From: Haloarcula rubripromontorii
GTDB lineage: Archaea; Halobacteriota; Halobacteria; Halobacteriales; Haloarculaceae
Assembly: GCF_001280425.1 (NCBI RefSeq)
Contig: NZ_LIUF01000001.1
Span: forward strand, 958,501-1,022,500
Length of the DNA stretch: 64,000 bases
Reading direction: 5' to 3'
This document shows positions 33,941 through 43,162 of this stretch, in pieces. The first letter of the stretch is position 1, and each line of letters opens with the position of its first letter. The translations under genes were made by a program, and so were the position numbers. Under the pieces are notes generated by a model. The model had not been told where the DNA came from. It did not search any database and saw only the letters and a program-made list of their open reading frames with translations.

Positions 33941-35332
33941 ATGGGTAGCAAATCCGTTCTAGTCGTCACAACTGACAGAGTGGATACACCCGCTCTCGAA
34001 TCCGCTCTCGCTGAGACGGCGGCTTCGATCACGTATCTGGCGGACCTCACAGCCCTCTTTGACACGCTCACCCGTTCGGCGTTCCACGCGCTTGTTCTGC
34101 CCGAAACAGTCGATGGCCAGTCCGGAACCGACATCGCGTACGGCGTCAGGAAGCTGTTTCCCGACCTGCCGGTGATCATCGCCGGCGAGGACCCGGCGGC
34201 GGTCCCAGATAATCTCGACGTGAGGGCCATCGAGTCGTCGACACATCTCGAAGACGCCATCGCCGAGGCCGTCCGAGACAGTCTCGACGCTGAGCCGCCG
34301 ACTGTTGCCGGACGCCTCCCCTCCCCAATGGAGACACTGTTACTCTCCCTGTTCAACGAGCTGCCGGACCACCTGTACGCGAAAGACGAGCAGGCCCGAC
34401 ACGTCCTGATGGGACGGGGGTTCAACGAGCCGACAGACCGTCTCGGCCTCACTGATGTCGAAGTCCCGGAACTCGATGATGAACACGCGAAAGCGGCCCT
34501 GCGTGATGAAATGGACGTCATCGAGGAGGAAATAGATCAGATCGAAGTGGAGGAGTTCCTCGACCTCGACGCGTCGTACGTCCGCACTCGCAAGATGCCG
34601 TGGTACGATTCCACTGGAGACGTTCGGGGAATCGTCGGCCACACTCAGAATATCACTGAGCGAAAGCTCCGCGAGCACGCGTTTCGCCGCCAGAACGAAC
34701 GGATGGTGAAAGTCGCACTTGTGGCGTCTCACGAACTCCGAAACGAACTCCAGATCGCCTACGGCCGACTCGAAGAACTGGCTGATTGTGACGATTCGAC
34801 CGCCGACATCGAGGAGTCACTTTCCCAGATCTCTGCGATTATCGATACCGTAGTTGAGCTCTCCACAAGCGACCCGAATGGCCAGATTCAGCACGACGAG
34901 ATCGAACAGATCCCGAAGCGAAAACACATGTGGCTCTCCCGTCTCAGCCGGGAAGTATGGGACACGCTCGCTGACGGGCAGGCGTGCCTGACCTTCGACG
35001 GGGACACCCGTATTGTCGCCGATCAGGAGTCCGCCGGGCTACTGCTCCAGATACTGTTCCAGAACGCGCTCGAACACGCTGGTCCGTCGGTCACTGTCAC
35101 CGTCGGCACGACGGCTGACGGTTTCTTCGTCGCCGATGACGGTCCGGGTATCGATGTCGACCCGCCGGAACGCGTGTTCGACGCAGGTCACACCGCTGTC
35201 GCAGAGAACACCGGGTTCGGACTCTACGTCGCCCGCCGGGTCGCCGCGGACCACGGCTGGACGATATCCATGTCAGAGAGCGAGTCGGGCGGCGCTCGGT
35301 TCGATATCGGAAACGTCGATTGTCAGGCATAG
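33941..35332 (+). CDS. PAS-type sensor histidine kinase with degenerate receiver domain
   Basis: 463 residues with no transmembrane segments, so cytosolic. Residues 5-115 have a receiver-like alpha/beta layout, but the acidic pair is replaced (VLVVTTDR) and the phosphoacceptor position lacks Asp (ALVLPETVDG). A PAS domain spans about 130-240 and ends HTQNITERKLREH. The kinase core has the H-box VASHELRNELQ (H264), N-box LFQNALEHA, G1 ADDGPGI and G2 GFGLYVARRVAADHG. No response regulator is adjacent. Input and partner unknown. Confidence 0.85.
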   Translation: MGSKSVLVVTTDRVDTPALESALAETAASITYLADLTALFDTLTRSAFHALVLPETVDGQSGTDIAYGVRKLFPDLPVIIAGEDPAAVPDNLDVRAIESSTHLEDAIAEAVRDSLDAEPPTVAGRLPSPMETLLLSLFNELPDHLYAKDEQARHVLMGRGFNEPTDRLGLTDVEVPELDDEHAKAALRDEMDVIEEEIDQIEVEEFLDLDASYVRTRKMPWYDSTGDVRGIVGHTQNITERKLREHAFRRQNERMVKVALVASHELRNELQIAYGRLEELADCDDSTADIEESLSQISAIIDTVVELSTSDPNGQIQHDEIEQIPKRKHMWLSRLSREVWDTLADGQACLTFDGDTRIVADQESAGLLLQILFQNALEHAGPSVTVTVGTTADGFFVADDGPGIDVDPPERVFDAGHTAVAENTGFGLYVARRVAADHGWTISMSESESGGARFDIGNVDCQA

Positions 35333-35484
35333 CGGGCGGTTTGTCGATTTGCGGCGACGCTCCCGTTCTGTAGTACACTGGCTCCCCGGAGTCACGCCTG
35401 TTCGCCCGGGCGCTCGCACGCCGGACCCCAGTAGCCCCTCGAAGGGAAAGGTATAGCACGGTCGCTGCCGGATGTTCCGATATC

Positions 35485-38160
35485 ATGACCACGACCGGTG
35501 AGGAACGCGAGCGGGGGTTCGATCACACGGAGATCGAGCCCCGGTGGCAGCGCACGTGGGACGAGGCCGACGTGTTCCGGATCGACGACGACGAGACCGA
35601 CCCGGAGTACGTCCTGGCGATGTTCCCCTACACCTCCGGCAGCCTCCATATGGGCCACGTCCGGAACTACACTATCACGGACGCCTACGCCCGCTTCGAG
35701 CGGATGCGCGGCGAGAGCGTCCTCCACCCGATGGGGTGGGACTCCTTTGGCCTGCCCGCCGAGAACGCCGCCGAGGAGCGGGACACCAACCCCCGGGACT
35801 GGACGATGCAGTGCATCGAGTCGATGCGCGAGCAACTCACGGAGATGGGCTTTGGCTACGACTGGGAGCGCGAACTGGCGACCTGCGAACCCGAGTACTA
35901 CCAGTGGAACCAGTGGCTGTTCAAGCAGTTCCGCGAGGAAGGCTTAGTCGAGCGCCAGGCCGCCGAACTGAACTGGTGTCCCTCCTGTGAGACCGTCCTC
36001 GCGGACGAGCAGGTCGAGGGCGAGGCGGAACTCTGCTGGCGGTGTGACACCCCCATCGAGGCCCGCGAGATGGACCAGTGGTTCTTCACCATCACCGACT
36101 ACGCCGAGGAACTGCTGACGGCACTCGACGACCTCGACGGCTGGCCGAACAACGTCCGGGAGATGCAGCGCAACTGGATCGGCAAACAGGAGGGCGCGAG
36201 CGTCGCCTTCGATGTCGGCGACTACGGTGCGGTCGACATCTTCACCACCCGGCTCGACACCATCCACGGGGCGACATTCTTCTCGCTGGCCCCCGGCCAC
36301 CCCGTCGCACAGGAAATCGCCGAGAACAACGACGAGGTCGCCGAGTACATCGAGATGGCCGAGGACGCCGACGAAGACGACCTCGACGTGACCTCCGGCG
36401 TGTTCACCGGCGAGTACGCGACGAACCCCGCCACCGGTGAGGAGATTCCCGTCTACGTCGCCGACTACGTGCTGACCGACGTGGGGACCGGCGCGCTGTA
36501 CGCTGTGCCCGCCCACGACGAGCGCGACCACGAGTTCGCCACGCACCACGACATCGACATCGTGCAGGTCGTCGAACCGACCGAGGACGCCGACGTCGAC
36601 CCCGAGGACGTCGACGTGCAGGAGGCGGCGTATCCCGAGGACGGGCTGCTCGTCAACAGCGGCGAGTTCGACGGCCTCACGAGCGAGGAGGCCCGCGACC
36701 GCTTCGTCGACGAGTTCGACGGCGAACACCGCACCGAGTACAACCTCCGGGACTGGGGCATCTCCCGGCAGCGCTACTGGGGCACGCCCATCCCGATGAT
36801 TCACTGCGACGACTGCGGCTACGTCGAGGTCCCCGACGAGGACCTCCCCGTCGAACTGCCGGAGTTCGTCCACACCACCGGGAACCCGCTGGACGCCGCC
36901 GAGGAGTGGAAGCACGTCGACTGCCCCGACTGTGGGGCCGACGCGGTGCGGGAGACGGACACGATGGACACCTTCGTCGACTCGTCGTGGTACTTCCTTC
37001 GGTATACCGCCCCGGAGATGGACGACGCCCCGTTCGACGCCGACCGCGCGAGCGACTGGATGCCGGTCGACCAGTACGTCGGCGGCATCGAACACGCCGT
37101 GATGCACCTGCTGTACGCCCGCTTCTTCACGAAAGTGCTCGACGACCTCGACATGGTCGACGGCGTCCGCGAGCCCTTCACGAACCTCACGAACCAGGGG
37201 ATGGTGCTGGGCGAGGACGGCAACAAGATGTCCAAGAGCCTCGGCAACGGCGTCTCGCCACAGCGCATCATCGAGGAGTACGGGGCCGACACGGCCCGAC
37301 TGTTCATCATGGAGGCCGCCCAGCCCGAGAAGGAGTTCGCCTGGAGCCCCGAGGGCGTCCAGTCCGCCCACAGTTTCCTCCAGAACGTCTACACGCTGGT
37401 TTCGGAGTACGCCGAGGGTGAGGTTGACACCGGTGATGCCGACGAGATATCTGACTACGTCGCCCGGGAAATCGACGCCACCGCCGCGAACGCCACGGCG
37501 GAGTTCGAGGACTTCCGGTTCAACCACGCGCTCCAGGCCGTGCGGGAACTGGTGTCGCTGCTGCGCCGATACCAGGAGGCGACCACTCCCGACGCCGACA
37601 CCTTCGAGCGCGGGCTGGCGACGGCGGCGAAGCTGCTCGCCCCGGTCGCCCCTCACGCTGCCGAGGAGATGTGGGCGGAACTGGGCCACGACGACCTCAT
37701 CGCCGAGGCCGAGTGGCCGGCGGCTGACGCCCCCGCTGACTACGAGACGGAGCGGCAACTGGTCGAGAACACCCGCGAGGACATCCGCGATATCGTCGAG
37801 ACGGTCGGTATCGAGGACCCACAGACCATCACGCTCGCCGTCGCGCCGGCGTGGAAACACCGCGTGCTCGACCTCGCCCGGAACGCCGACGGCAACGTCG
37901 TCGGAACGGTCATGCAAGACGAGGAACTGCGCGAGCAGGGCGAGGCGGCCGCGGACTTCGCCAAGGAACTGGCCGGTCGTGCGCAGTCGCTTGACGAGCA
38001 ACTGCCGCCCGAGCGCGAACGGGCGGCCCTCGAACGGGCCGCGTGGCTCGTCGAACGGGAGTTCGGCGCTGACGTGGTCGTTCAGGGTCCCGAGGAGGCG
38101 GACCCCGACCTCGTCGGCAAAGCCGGCCCCGGCCGCCCGGCCATCGACATCGAAGAGTAG
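35485..38160 (+). CDS. leuS: Leucyl-tRNA synthetase, bacterial-type core
   Basis: 891 residues. HMGH (55-58) and KMSKS (about 580-584) mark the class I catalytic site. A zinc site (CPSCET ... CWRC) and a large CP1 editing domain (about 225-420, GTGALYAVPAHDERDHEFA) are present. Core phrases such as FPYTSGSLHMGHVRNYTITD and HPMGWDSFGLPAENAA match bacterial rather than archaeal/eukaryotic LeuRS. The C-terminal region is long, and halophilic bacterial-type LeuRSs are known to carry archaeal-like tRNA-binding ends. A GGTATAGC box lies about 30 bases before the ATG. Confidence 0.95.
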   Translation: MTTTGEERERGFDHTEIEPRWQRTWDEADVFRIDDDETDPEYVLAMFPYTSGSLHMGHVRNYTITDAYARFERMRGESVLHPMGWDSFGLPAENAAEERDTNPRDWTMQCIESMREQLTEMGFGYDWERELATCEPEYYQWNQWLFKQFREEGLVERQAAELNWCPSCETVLADEQVEGEAELCWRCDTPIEAREMDQWFFTITDYAEELLTALDDLDGWPNNVREMQRNWIGKQEGASVAFDVGDYGAVDIFTTRLDTIHGATFFSLAPGHPVAQEIAENNDEVAEYIEMAEDADEDDLDVTSGVFTGEYATNPATGEEIPVYVADYVLTDVGTGALYAVPAHDERDHEFATHHDIDIVQVVEPTEDADVDPEDVDVQEAAYPEDGLLVNSGEFDGLTSEEARDRFVDEFDGEHRTEYNLRDWGISRQRYWGTPIPMIHCDDCGYVEVPDEDLPVELPEFVHTTGNPLDAAEEWKHVDCPDCGADAVRETDTMDTFVDSSWYFLRYTAPEMDDAPFDADRASDWMPVDQYVGGIEHAVMHLLYARFFTKVLDDLDMVDGVREPFTNLTNQGMVLGEDGNKMSKSLGNGVSPQRIIEEYGADTARLFIMEAAQPEKEFAWSPEGVQSAHSFLQNVYTLVSEYAEGEVDTGDADEISDYVAREIDATAANATAEFEDFRFNHALQAVRELVSLLRRYQEATTPDADTFERGLATAAKLLAPVAPHAAEEMWAELGHDDLIAEAEWPAADAPADYETERQLVENTREDIRDIVETVGIEDPQTITLAVAPAWKHRVLDLARNADGNVVGTVMQDEELREQGEAAADFAKELAGRAQSLDEQLPPERERAALERAAWLVEREFGADVVVQGPEEADPDLVGKAGPGRPAIDIEE

Positions 38161-38192
38161 CCTGCGGCCGTCCGATTTCCGCCTGCCGCGGC

Positions 38193-38645
38193 TTACTCGG
38201 CCCTGACCAGCCCGGTATCGACGAGGTCTTCGAAGACGCTCGCCGCGTGGCCGTCGGGGCCGACCCGCTCGTAGACGGCAACCACGCGTTCCTTCGCGAT
38301 GACGTACGTCGTCCGCTGGCTCCGCCCGTCGACCCGCGGCACGTCGAAGGCCTCGCAGAGCCGTCCCTCGGGGTCGGCGAGCAGGTCGAAACTGAGGTCG
38401 TTCGCCGCGGCGAACTCGCGGTGGCTCTCGACGCCGTCGGTCGAGACGCCGTACAGCTCGACGCCGGCGTCCACGAACCGCTCCGCGAGCGCCTCGAACT
38501 GAGTTGCTTCCGTCGTGCAGCCGGGGGTGTCGTCGGCCGGATAGAAGTACAGCACCGTCGGGGCCTCGAAGCCTGGCTGGACCGCGTCGCCGTGCTGGTT
38601 CGTCGCTCTGATGGTGGGCACGTCCGTGCCGGGTTCGAGCACCAT
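38193..38645 (-). CDS. bcp: Peroxiredoxin (Bcp/PrxQ type)
   Basis: A 150-residue thiol peroxidase. The peroxidatic cysteine is C43 in YFYPADDTPGCTTEATQF. The resolving cysteine that E. coli Bcp has five residues later is replaced here by Thr; the only other cysteine is C97 (GRLCEAF), so it acts either as 1-Cys or with an unusual partner. It starts 2 bases after the stop of the Hsp20 gene and is convergent with leuS. An oxidative-stress role is inferred from the family. Confidence 0.88.
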   Translation of the reverse strand: MVLEPGTDVPTIRATNQHGDAVQPGFEAPTVLYFYPADDTPGCTTEATQFEALAERFVDAGVELYGVSTDGVESHREFAAANDLSFDLLADPEGRLCEAFDVPRVDGRSQRTTYVIAKERVVAVYERVGPDGHAASVFEDLVDTGLVRAE

Positions 38646-38647
38646 CG

Positions 38648-39055
38648 TCAGTTTACGGGGATATCCGTTCCCTCGTCGTCCTCGCTGTGGACGACCTTCG
38701 CCAACCGTACCGTGAGGACGCCGTTGTCGTAGCTCGCAGTGGTCTCCTCGTCGTCGACGGCTTCGGGGAGGTGAACCGACCGGCTCAGCGACTGCTGGCG
38801 GCGCTCGCGCTGGACATACTGTCCGTCAGTCGATTCCCGTTCCTGACTCGCCGTGGCGCTGATGGTGAGCTTCCGGTCTTCGACGAGTTGGACCTCGATG
38901 TCCGCACTGTCGAAGCCGGGGAGGTCCGCACTGACGACGAAGGCGTCGCCCTCGTCGAGAACGTCGACCGGGACAGCGCCCATGTCGACGCCGAACTGCT
39001 CGCCGAGCATATCGAACGCGCGCTCGATCTCGCTGAACGGATCGCGATCAGACAT
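38648..39055 (-). CDS. Hsp20/alpha-crystallin small heat-shock protein
   Basis: A 135-residue chaperone. The alpha-crystallin domain spans about 27-128 (VDVLDEGDAFVVSADLPGFDSADIEVQL ... ASYDNGVLTVRLAKV). The G-V-L motif is present (NGVLTV) and the C-terminal IPV (GTDIPVN) can serve as the IxI/V assembly motif. It is immediately upstream of bcp with a 2-base gap, forming a heat/oxidative stress operon. A GGTTAAGT element lies about 30 bases before the ATG on the minus strand. Confidence 0.9.
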   Translation of the reverse strand: MSDRDPFSEIERAFDMLGEQFGVDMGAVPVDVLDEGDAFVVSADLPGFDSADIEVQLVEDRKLTISATASQERESTDGQYVQRERRQQSLSRSVHLPEAVDDEETTASYDNGVLTVRLAKVVHSEDDEGTDIPVN

Positions 39056-39117
39056 ATGTGGGGGTACACAGCCCCGGGACTTAACCCTTGAAGCGGGGCT
39101 GGTGGCTGACCGGTGGC

Positions 39118-39933
39118 TCAGTTGACGACCGTCTTGGAGTCGTAGGACCCGAGCCGGCGGACCCAGCCCTTCTCGGCGATGGCCTCGATGTCGGCGAGGG
39201 CATCCTGCGTGCGCTGCTCGTAGAGACCGGCCGAGATGTCGATGTGGAAGACGTAGTCGCCCAGCCGCTCGCCGCTTGGCCGGGACTCGACGCGGGTGAG
39301 GTTGATATCGCGGTCGGCGAACGGCTCCAGTAGTTCGAGCAACAGGCCGGGGTAGTCGACGTCGGGATAGACAATGAAGGAACTCTTGCCGCCGGCCTCG
39401 CTACGCTCGCTTTTCGGGGCGACGACGACGAAGCGGGTCGCGTTCGAGGACCGGTCCTGAATGTCCTCGGCGAGTACGTTCAGTTCAGTGCCGTTGGTTG
39501 CGTTTTCCGGGTGGCCAATAGCGGCGATGTCTGCGTCGCCCCGGGCGCGTTCGACGCCGCGGGCGGTCGACGCGACGGCCTCGACATTGACGCCGGGGTA
39601 GTGCTCGTCGAGCCAGCCGCGGCACTGGGCCAGCGCCTGGGCGTGGCTGGCCACCAACGAGAACGAGTCGTCCTGTGCGAGCAGGGCGTGACGGATGGGC
39701 GTGATGATTTCCTCGACGACGGCGATGTCGTACTCCGCGAAGGCATCGAGTGATTCTGTGACGGAGCCTTCGATGCTGTTCTCGACCGGGACGACACCGC
39801 GCTCGGCATCGCCGCTGGCGACGGCCTCGACGATGGCGGTTACCGACTCGGAGAAGTCGATGTCGTCGTCGGTGACTGCCTGTGCGGCACGGTGGGAGTA
39901 GGTCCCCTCAGGACCCAGGGTAACAGTGGTCAT
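39118..39933 (-). CDS. pheA: Prephenate dehydratase
   Basis: A 271-residue enzyme for the penultimate step of phenylalanine synthesis, prephenate to phenylpyruvate. The N-terminus is TLGPEGTYSHRAA; the catalytic TRF motif is in SSNATRFVVVAP. A C-terminal ACT domain, with ESRPSGERLGDYVFHID, binds phenylalanine for feedback inhibition. No chorismate mutase fusion is present. It is a stand-alone gene downstream of an aldo/keto reductase on the same strand. Regulation through the ACT domain is family knowledge. Confidence 0.95.
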   Translation of the reverse strand: MTTVTLGPEGTYSHRAAQAVTDDDIDFSESVTAIVEAVASGDAERGVVPVENSIEGSVTESLDAFAEYDIAVVEEIITPIRHALLAQDDSFSLVASHAQALAQCRGWLDEHYPGVNVEAVASTARGVERARGDADIAAIGHPENATNGTELNVLAEDIQDRSSNATRFVVVAPKSERSEAGGKSSFIVYPDVDYPGLLLELLEPFADRDINLTRVESRPSGERLGDYVFHIDISAGLYEQRTQDALADIEAIAEKGWVRRLGSYDSKTVVN

Positions 39934-40008
39934 ACCCGGGGTACAGCGGTAGGAACCAAAAGAACGGTGGTCATCGGCAATCGCTGTCCCGCCGCAGTCT
40001 CCCGTTGG

Positions 40009-40848
40009 TCAGGACAACTGCGCCAGCTCTTCGTCAGTGAGGTCGATGGCGCTTGCGGCCACGTTCTGTTCGAGGTGGTCGAGATTGCTCGTGCCAGGAA
40101 TCGGCAGCGTCACGTCCGAGTGCTCCAGCAGCCACGCCAGCGCAATCTGGTAGGGGGTGGCGTCGTGGCGCTGTGCTATCGCCTCGATGCCGTCGACATC
40201 GCCGAGGTCGCCAGCGCCGAGTGGGAACCACGGAATAAACCCGATACCGTCGTTCTCACAGGCTTCCAGCACGTCCTCGTCGTCGCGGTGGGCGACGTTG
40301 TACTGGTTCTGAACCGTCGCGATGTCGACGATGTCGCGCGCCCGGTCCAGTTGCTCGACGGAGACGTTCGAGACGCCGACGTGGCGAATCAGCCCCTCGT
40401 CTTTCATCTCGGCGAGCGCGTGAATCGAGTCTTCGAACGGCGTGTCGGGGTCCGGTCGGTGGTACTGATACAGGTCGATAGGGTCCATCCGCAGGCGGTC
40501 CCGCGAGCACAACTGGGCGTTGCGCAGATAGTCCGGGTCGCCGTGGGCCAGCCAGTCGGCGTCGGTGTTCCGGAGCAGGCCCCCCTTCGTCGCGATGACG
40601 AGGTCCGCACGTTCGGTATCGAGCGCCTCGCCGATGAGTCGCTCGGAGACGCCCGGGCCGTAGGAGTCCGCCGTGTCGATGAAGTCGACGCCAAGTTCGA
40701 CCGCCCGCTCCAGTACAGTGTGAGCGTGTGCCTCGTCGTCCGACTCGCCGATGATACCCTCACCGGTGAGCCGCATCGCGCCGAATCCGAGCCGGTGGAC
40801 CGTGAGCTCACCACCGATATCGAAGGTGTCACTCTCGTTTGCAACCAT
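40009..40848 (-). CDS. Aldo/keto reductase (third type)
   Basis: 279 residues. The tetrad is visible: D and Y in DFIDTADSYGPG, K in VIATKGG, H in LYQYHRPDP. GLIRHVGVSNVSVEQL and PIPGTSNLDHLEQN are AKR signatures; this branch is close to the YdbC/PLR-like oxidoreductases and clearly distinct from the enzymes at 11070 and 19548. Substrate unknown. It lies 75 bases upstream of pheA. Confidence 0.85.
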   Translation of the reverse strand: MVANESDTFDIGGELTVHRLGFGAMRLTGEGIIGESDDEAHAHTVLERAVELGVDFIDTADSYGPGVSERLIGEALDTERADLVIATKGGLLRNTDADWLAHGDPDYLRNAQLCSRDRLRMDPIDLYQYHRPDPDTPFEDSIHALAEMKDEGLIRHVGVSNVSVEQLDRARDIVDIATVQNQYNVAHRDDEDVLEACENDGIGFIPWFPLGAGDLGDVDGIEAIAQRHDATPYQIALAWLLEHSDVTLPIPGTSNLDHLEQNVAASAIDLTDEELAQLS

Positions 40849-40933
40849 ATGGGCACGGTCGTCCGCACGCCTGAAAACAGCCCCGCCGGCTCAGCTCGTC
40901 ACTGCAACCGGTGTCGAACCCCACGTCGAGCGC

Positions 40934-41563
40934 TCACTCGCCGCTACGGTGGAACAGCGCGAGGTGAACGAGGAGATACCGCGAGGCGTAAAAGACCGCG
41001 ACACTGGCGACGAAGGCGAACAGCGAGACGCCCGCGACTGAGATGCCGAACCTGGAGTCGACGAACGGGTTCCGACCCATCGCCGCGATGTACGACGACA
41101 CCATCTCGCCGCCGCCCAGGCCCACGGCGAACAGGCAAAGCGAGAGCACGATAGCCAGGCCGCCGGTTCCAAGACCGACGTAGCGGGCGAAGTCCTCGGC
41201 GTTGAGCGCCGCGTGCGCCTGTCGTTCGGTCAGTGGGGCGAGCCGGACGCGGTAGAGGACTGACCCGACGAGCAACGTCGCACCGAACAACTGCAGGAAC
41301 CCGCCGAACACCCCGAGCAACAGCACTTTCGGCGAGGCGACGCCGGGGTCAACCGACGGCAAAAACGCCGCGGTGCTGTCCGGATACAGCCCGTAAATCG
41401 GCAGTAACAGCGCCAGCGCGCCAAGCAGGGCGCTCTGGAGCGCAAGCGTCCGCGGGACAGTCTGTCTGAGATACGAGTGGCGTTCGTAGCGGAGTCGTTC
41501 ATACGTCGACCCCGAGATGATCGCTTGGGCGATGGTATCGTCGGGTTGTGAATCAGTAGACAT
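40934..41563 (-). CDS. Four-helix membrane protein of unknown function
   Basis: 209 residues with hydrophobic segments at about 39-60, 79-104, 128-150 and 172-200 and a charged N-terminus (YERLRYERHSYLRQ). The second and third segments are Gly-rich (VFGGFLQLFGATLLVG, LGTGGLAIVLSL). No catalytic residues recognised. A GGTTATATGG box lies about 40 bases upstream and a GGTAAG Shine-Dalgarno-like element a few bases before the ATG. Confidence 0.72.
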   Translation of the reverse strand: MSTDSQPDDTIAQAIISGSTYERLRYERHSYLRQTVPRTLALQSALLGALALLLPIYGLYPDSTAAFLPSVDPGVASPKVLLLGVFGGFLQLFGATLLVGSVLYRVRLAPLTERQAHAALNAEDFARYVGLGTGGLAIVLSLCLFAVGLGGGEMVSSYIAAMGRNPFVDSRFGISVAGVSLFAFVASVAVFYASRYLLVHLALFHRSGE

Positions 41564-41641
41564 ATCTTACCGGTTCCTATTCACCGACAGTTTACTCAAT
41601 CCACCATATAACCCTTTTGCACGGCGCAACATTCAGACTTC

Positions 41642-41661
41642 CTGTCGGTAAACCCCGACAG
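41642..41661 (-). terminator. Inverted repeat between lpdA and the next leftward gene
   Basis: CTGTCGG (41642-41648) and CCGACAG (41655-41661) pair perfectly around a 6-base loop, 43 bases after the lpdA stop on the minus strand. A terminator for the 2-oxoacid dehydrogenase operon is the simplest reading; an operator for the following gene is also possible. Confidence 0.4.
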
Positions 41662-41704
41662 AGTTGTGTTTGAATTGGCCTTCGATGGCCCGTCCAGAAC
41701 GGTC

Positions 41705-43123
41705 TCAGTGCGTGTGGACCGCCTCGCCGCGTGCCGCCGCGGCCGCCTCGTGGACCGCTTCGGAGAGTGTCGGGTGCGTGTGGATCGTCCCAGCGATGTC
41801 CTCAAGTCGCGCGCCCATTTCGATGCCTAACCCGAGTTCCGCGATGAGTTCCGACGCCTCCGGACCGACAATCTGTGCCCCGAGCAGGAACTCCTCGTCG
41901 GCGTCGGCGACGACGCGGACGAAGCCTTCTTTCTCGTTGACGGTGAGTGCACGGCCGTTGGCCCGTATCGGCATCTGTCCGATGACCGGCTCAAAGCCCG
42001 CCACCTCGGCCTCCGACTCAGTCATACCGACGGTGGCGATTTCGGGGTCGGTAAACACCGCGGCGGGAATCGCCTGGTGGTCGAACGCGGCCGGTTCGCC
42101 GGCGGCGGCTCTCGCAGCGACCTCTCCCTCTGCCATTGCCTTGTGTGCGAGCATCGGCTCGCCGGCCACGTCGCCGACTGCGAACACCGACTCGAACGCC
42201 GTTCGGCACTGGTCGTCGGTCGGAATGACGCCGTTCTCGTCTGTCTGGAGGTCGATGTTCTCCAGCGCGAGCGTCTCCGTGACCGGCTCGCGTCCGACCG
42301 CGACAAGACACTTCTCGGCGTTGTACTCGGTGATCGCGTCGTCTTCGGTGACCGTCTGGACGCGAATGCCCTCGTCTGTCTCTGCCCAGTCGTCAGCCGC
42401 CTCGCCGAAGTTGAAATCGATCCCCAGTTCCTCGGCGCGGTCGCGGACGACCGCCGCGATGTCGTCCTCGTAGCCCGGCAACACGCCATCGAGCATTTCC
42501 ACGACGGTCACCTCTGCGCCCAGTTTCGCGAACACCGTCGAGAGCTCCATGCCGATGTAGCCCGCGCCGACGACCAGCAGCTTCTCGGGGACCGATTCGA
42601 GTGCGAGCGCATCCTTCGAAGAGAGGATATGCTCGCCGTCGAACTCGAAGCCCGGGACCGCCATCGGTCGGCTTCCCGTCGCAACGATGGCGTGTTCGAA
42701 CGACAGCGATTCCGAGCCCTGCCCCTCGCCGCCGTGGGCGACCCGGACCGTTCCGTCGTCGACGAACTCGGCGGTTCCCTCGATCAGATTAACGCCGGCG
42801 CTCTGACACAGCGATTCGACGCCCCGTGTCAGCCGTGTGACGACGCCGTCTTTCCACTCAGTCATCCCGGCCATGTCGACGGCCGGGTCCGCGAACACGC
42901 CCATCTCCTCGGCCTGCTGGGCATCGTGGGCAACGTCCGAGGCTGAGATGAGTGCTTTCGAGGGGATACAGCCGTGGTTCAGACAGGTCCCGCCGTAGGC
43001 GTCCCGCTCGACGAGCGTCGTGTCCAGTCCCAGTTGCGCGCCCCTGATCGCGGCGACGTAGCCGCCCGGACCGCCGCCGATAACAAGCAGTTCCGTTCCC
43101 GTCGTGACATCTCCGACGACCAT
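41705..43123 (-). CDS. lpdA: Dihydrolipoyl dehydrogenase (E3)
   Basis: A 472-residue flavoprotein disulphide oxidoreductase, the E3 of 2-oxoacid dehydrogenase complexes. FAD motif GGGPGGYVAA; redox pair C47/C52 in GGTCLNHGCIPSK; second Rossmann motif VVGAGYIGMELSTVFAKLG; FAD-binding VGDVAGEPMLAHKA; active-site base HTHPTLSEAVHEA near the C-terminus. It is the last gene of the operon, separated from the E2 gene by a small membrane protein. It reoxidises lipoyl groups with NAD+. Confidence 0.95.
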   Translation of the reverse strand: MVVGDVTTGTELLVIGGGPGGYVAAIRGAQLGLDTTLVERDAYGGTCLNHGCIPSKALISASDVAHDAQQAEEMGVFADPAVDMAGMTEWKDGVVTRLTRGVESLCQSAGVNLIEGTAEFVDDGTVRVAHGGEGQGSESLSFEHAIVATGSRPMAVPGFEFDGEHILSSKDALALESVPEKLLVVGAGYIGMELSTVFAKLGAEVTVVEMLDGVLPGYEDDIAAVVRDRAEELGIDFNFGEAADDWAETDEGIRVQTVTEDDAITEYNAEKCLVAVGREPVTETLALENIDLQTDENGVIPTDDQCRTAFESVFAVGDVAGEPMLAHKAMAEGEVAARAAAGEPAAFDHQAIPAAVFTDPEIATVGMTESEAEVAGFEPVIGQMPIRANGRALTVNEKEGFVRVVADADEEFLLGAQIVGPEASELIAELGLGIEMGARLEDIAGTIHTHPTLSEAVHEAAAAARGEAVHTH

Positions 43124-43162
43124 AGCGGTGCCTCGTCCGGGTCCGTGAAAAGCTATCGCCCT

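Noticed and set aside
35333..35484. Possible leucine leader peptide before leuS
   Set aside because: The region has no short ORF rich in Leu codons and the TATA box lies about 30 bases before the leuS ATG, so leuS is leaderless.
35944..38001. 685-residue minus-strand ORF opposite leuS
   Set aside because: Antisense shadow of a high-GC codon-biased gene; leuS itself carries all synthetase motifs on the plus strand.
11070..40848. Three aldo/keto reductases as a recent duplication
   Set aside because: The proteins at 11070, 19548 and 40009 differ in length and motif context and belong to different AKR branches; no local duplication is indicated.
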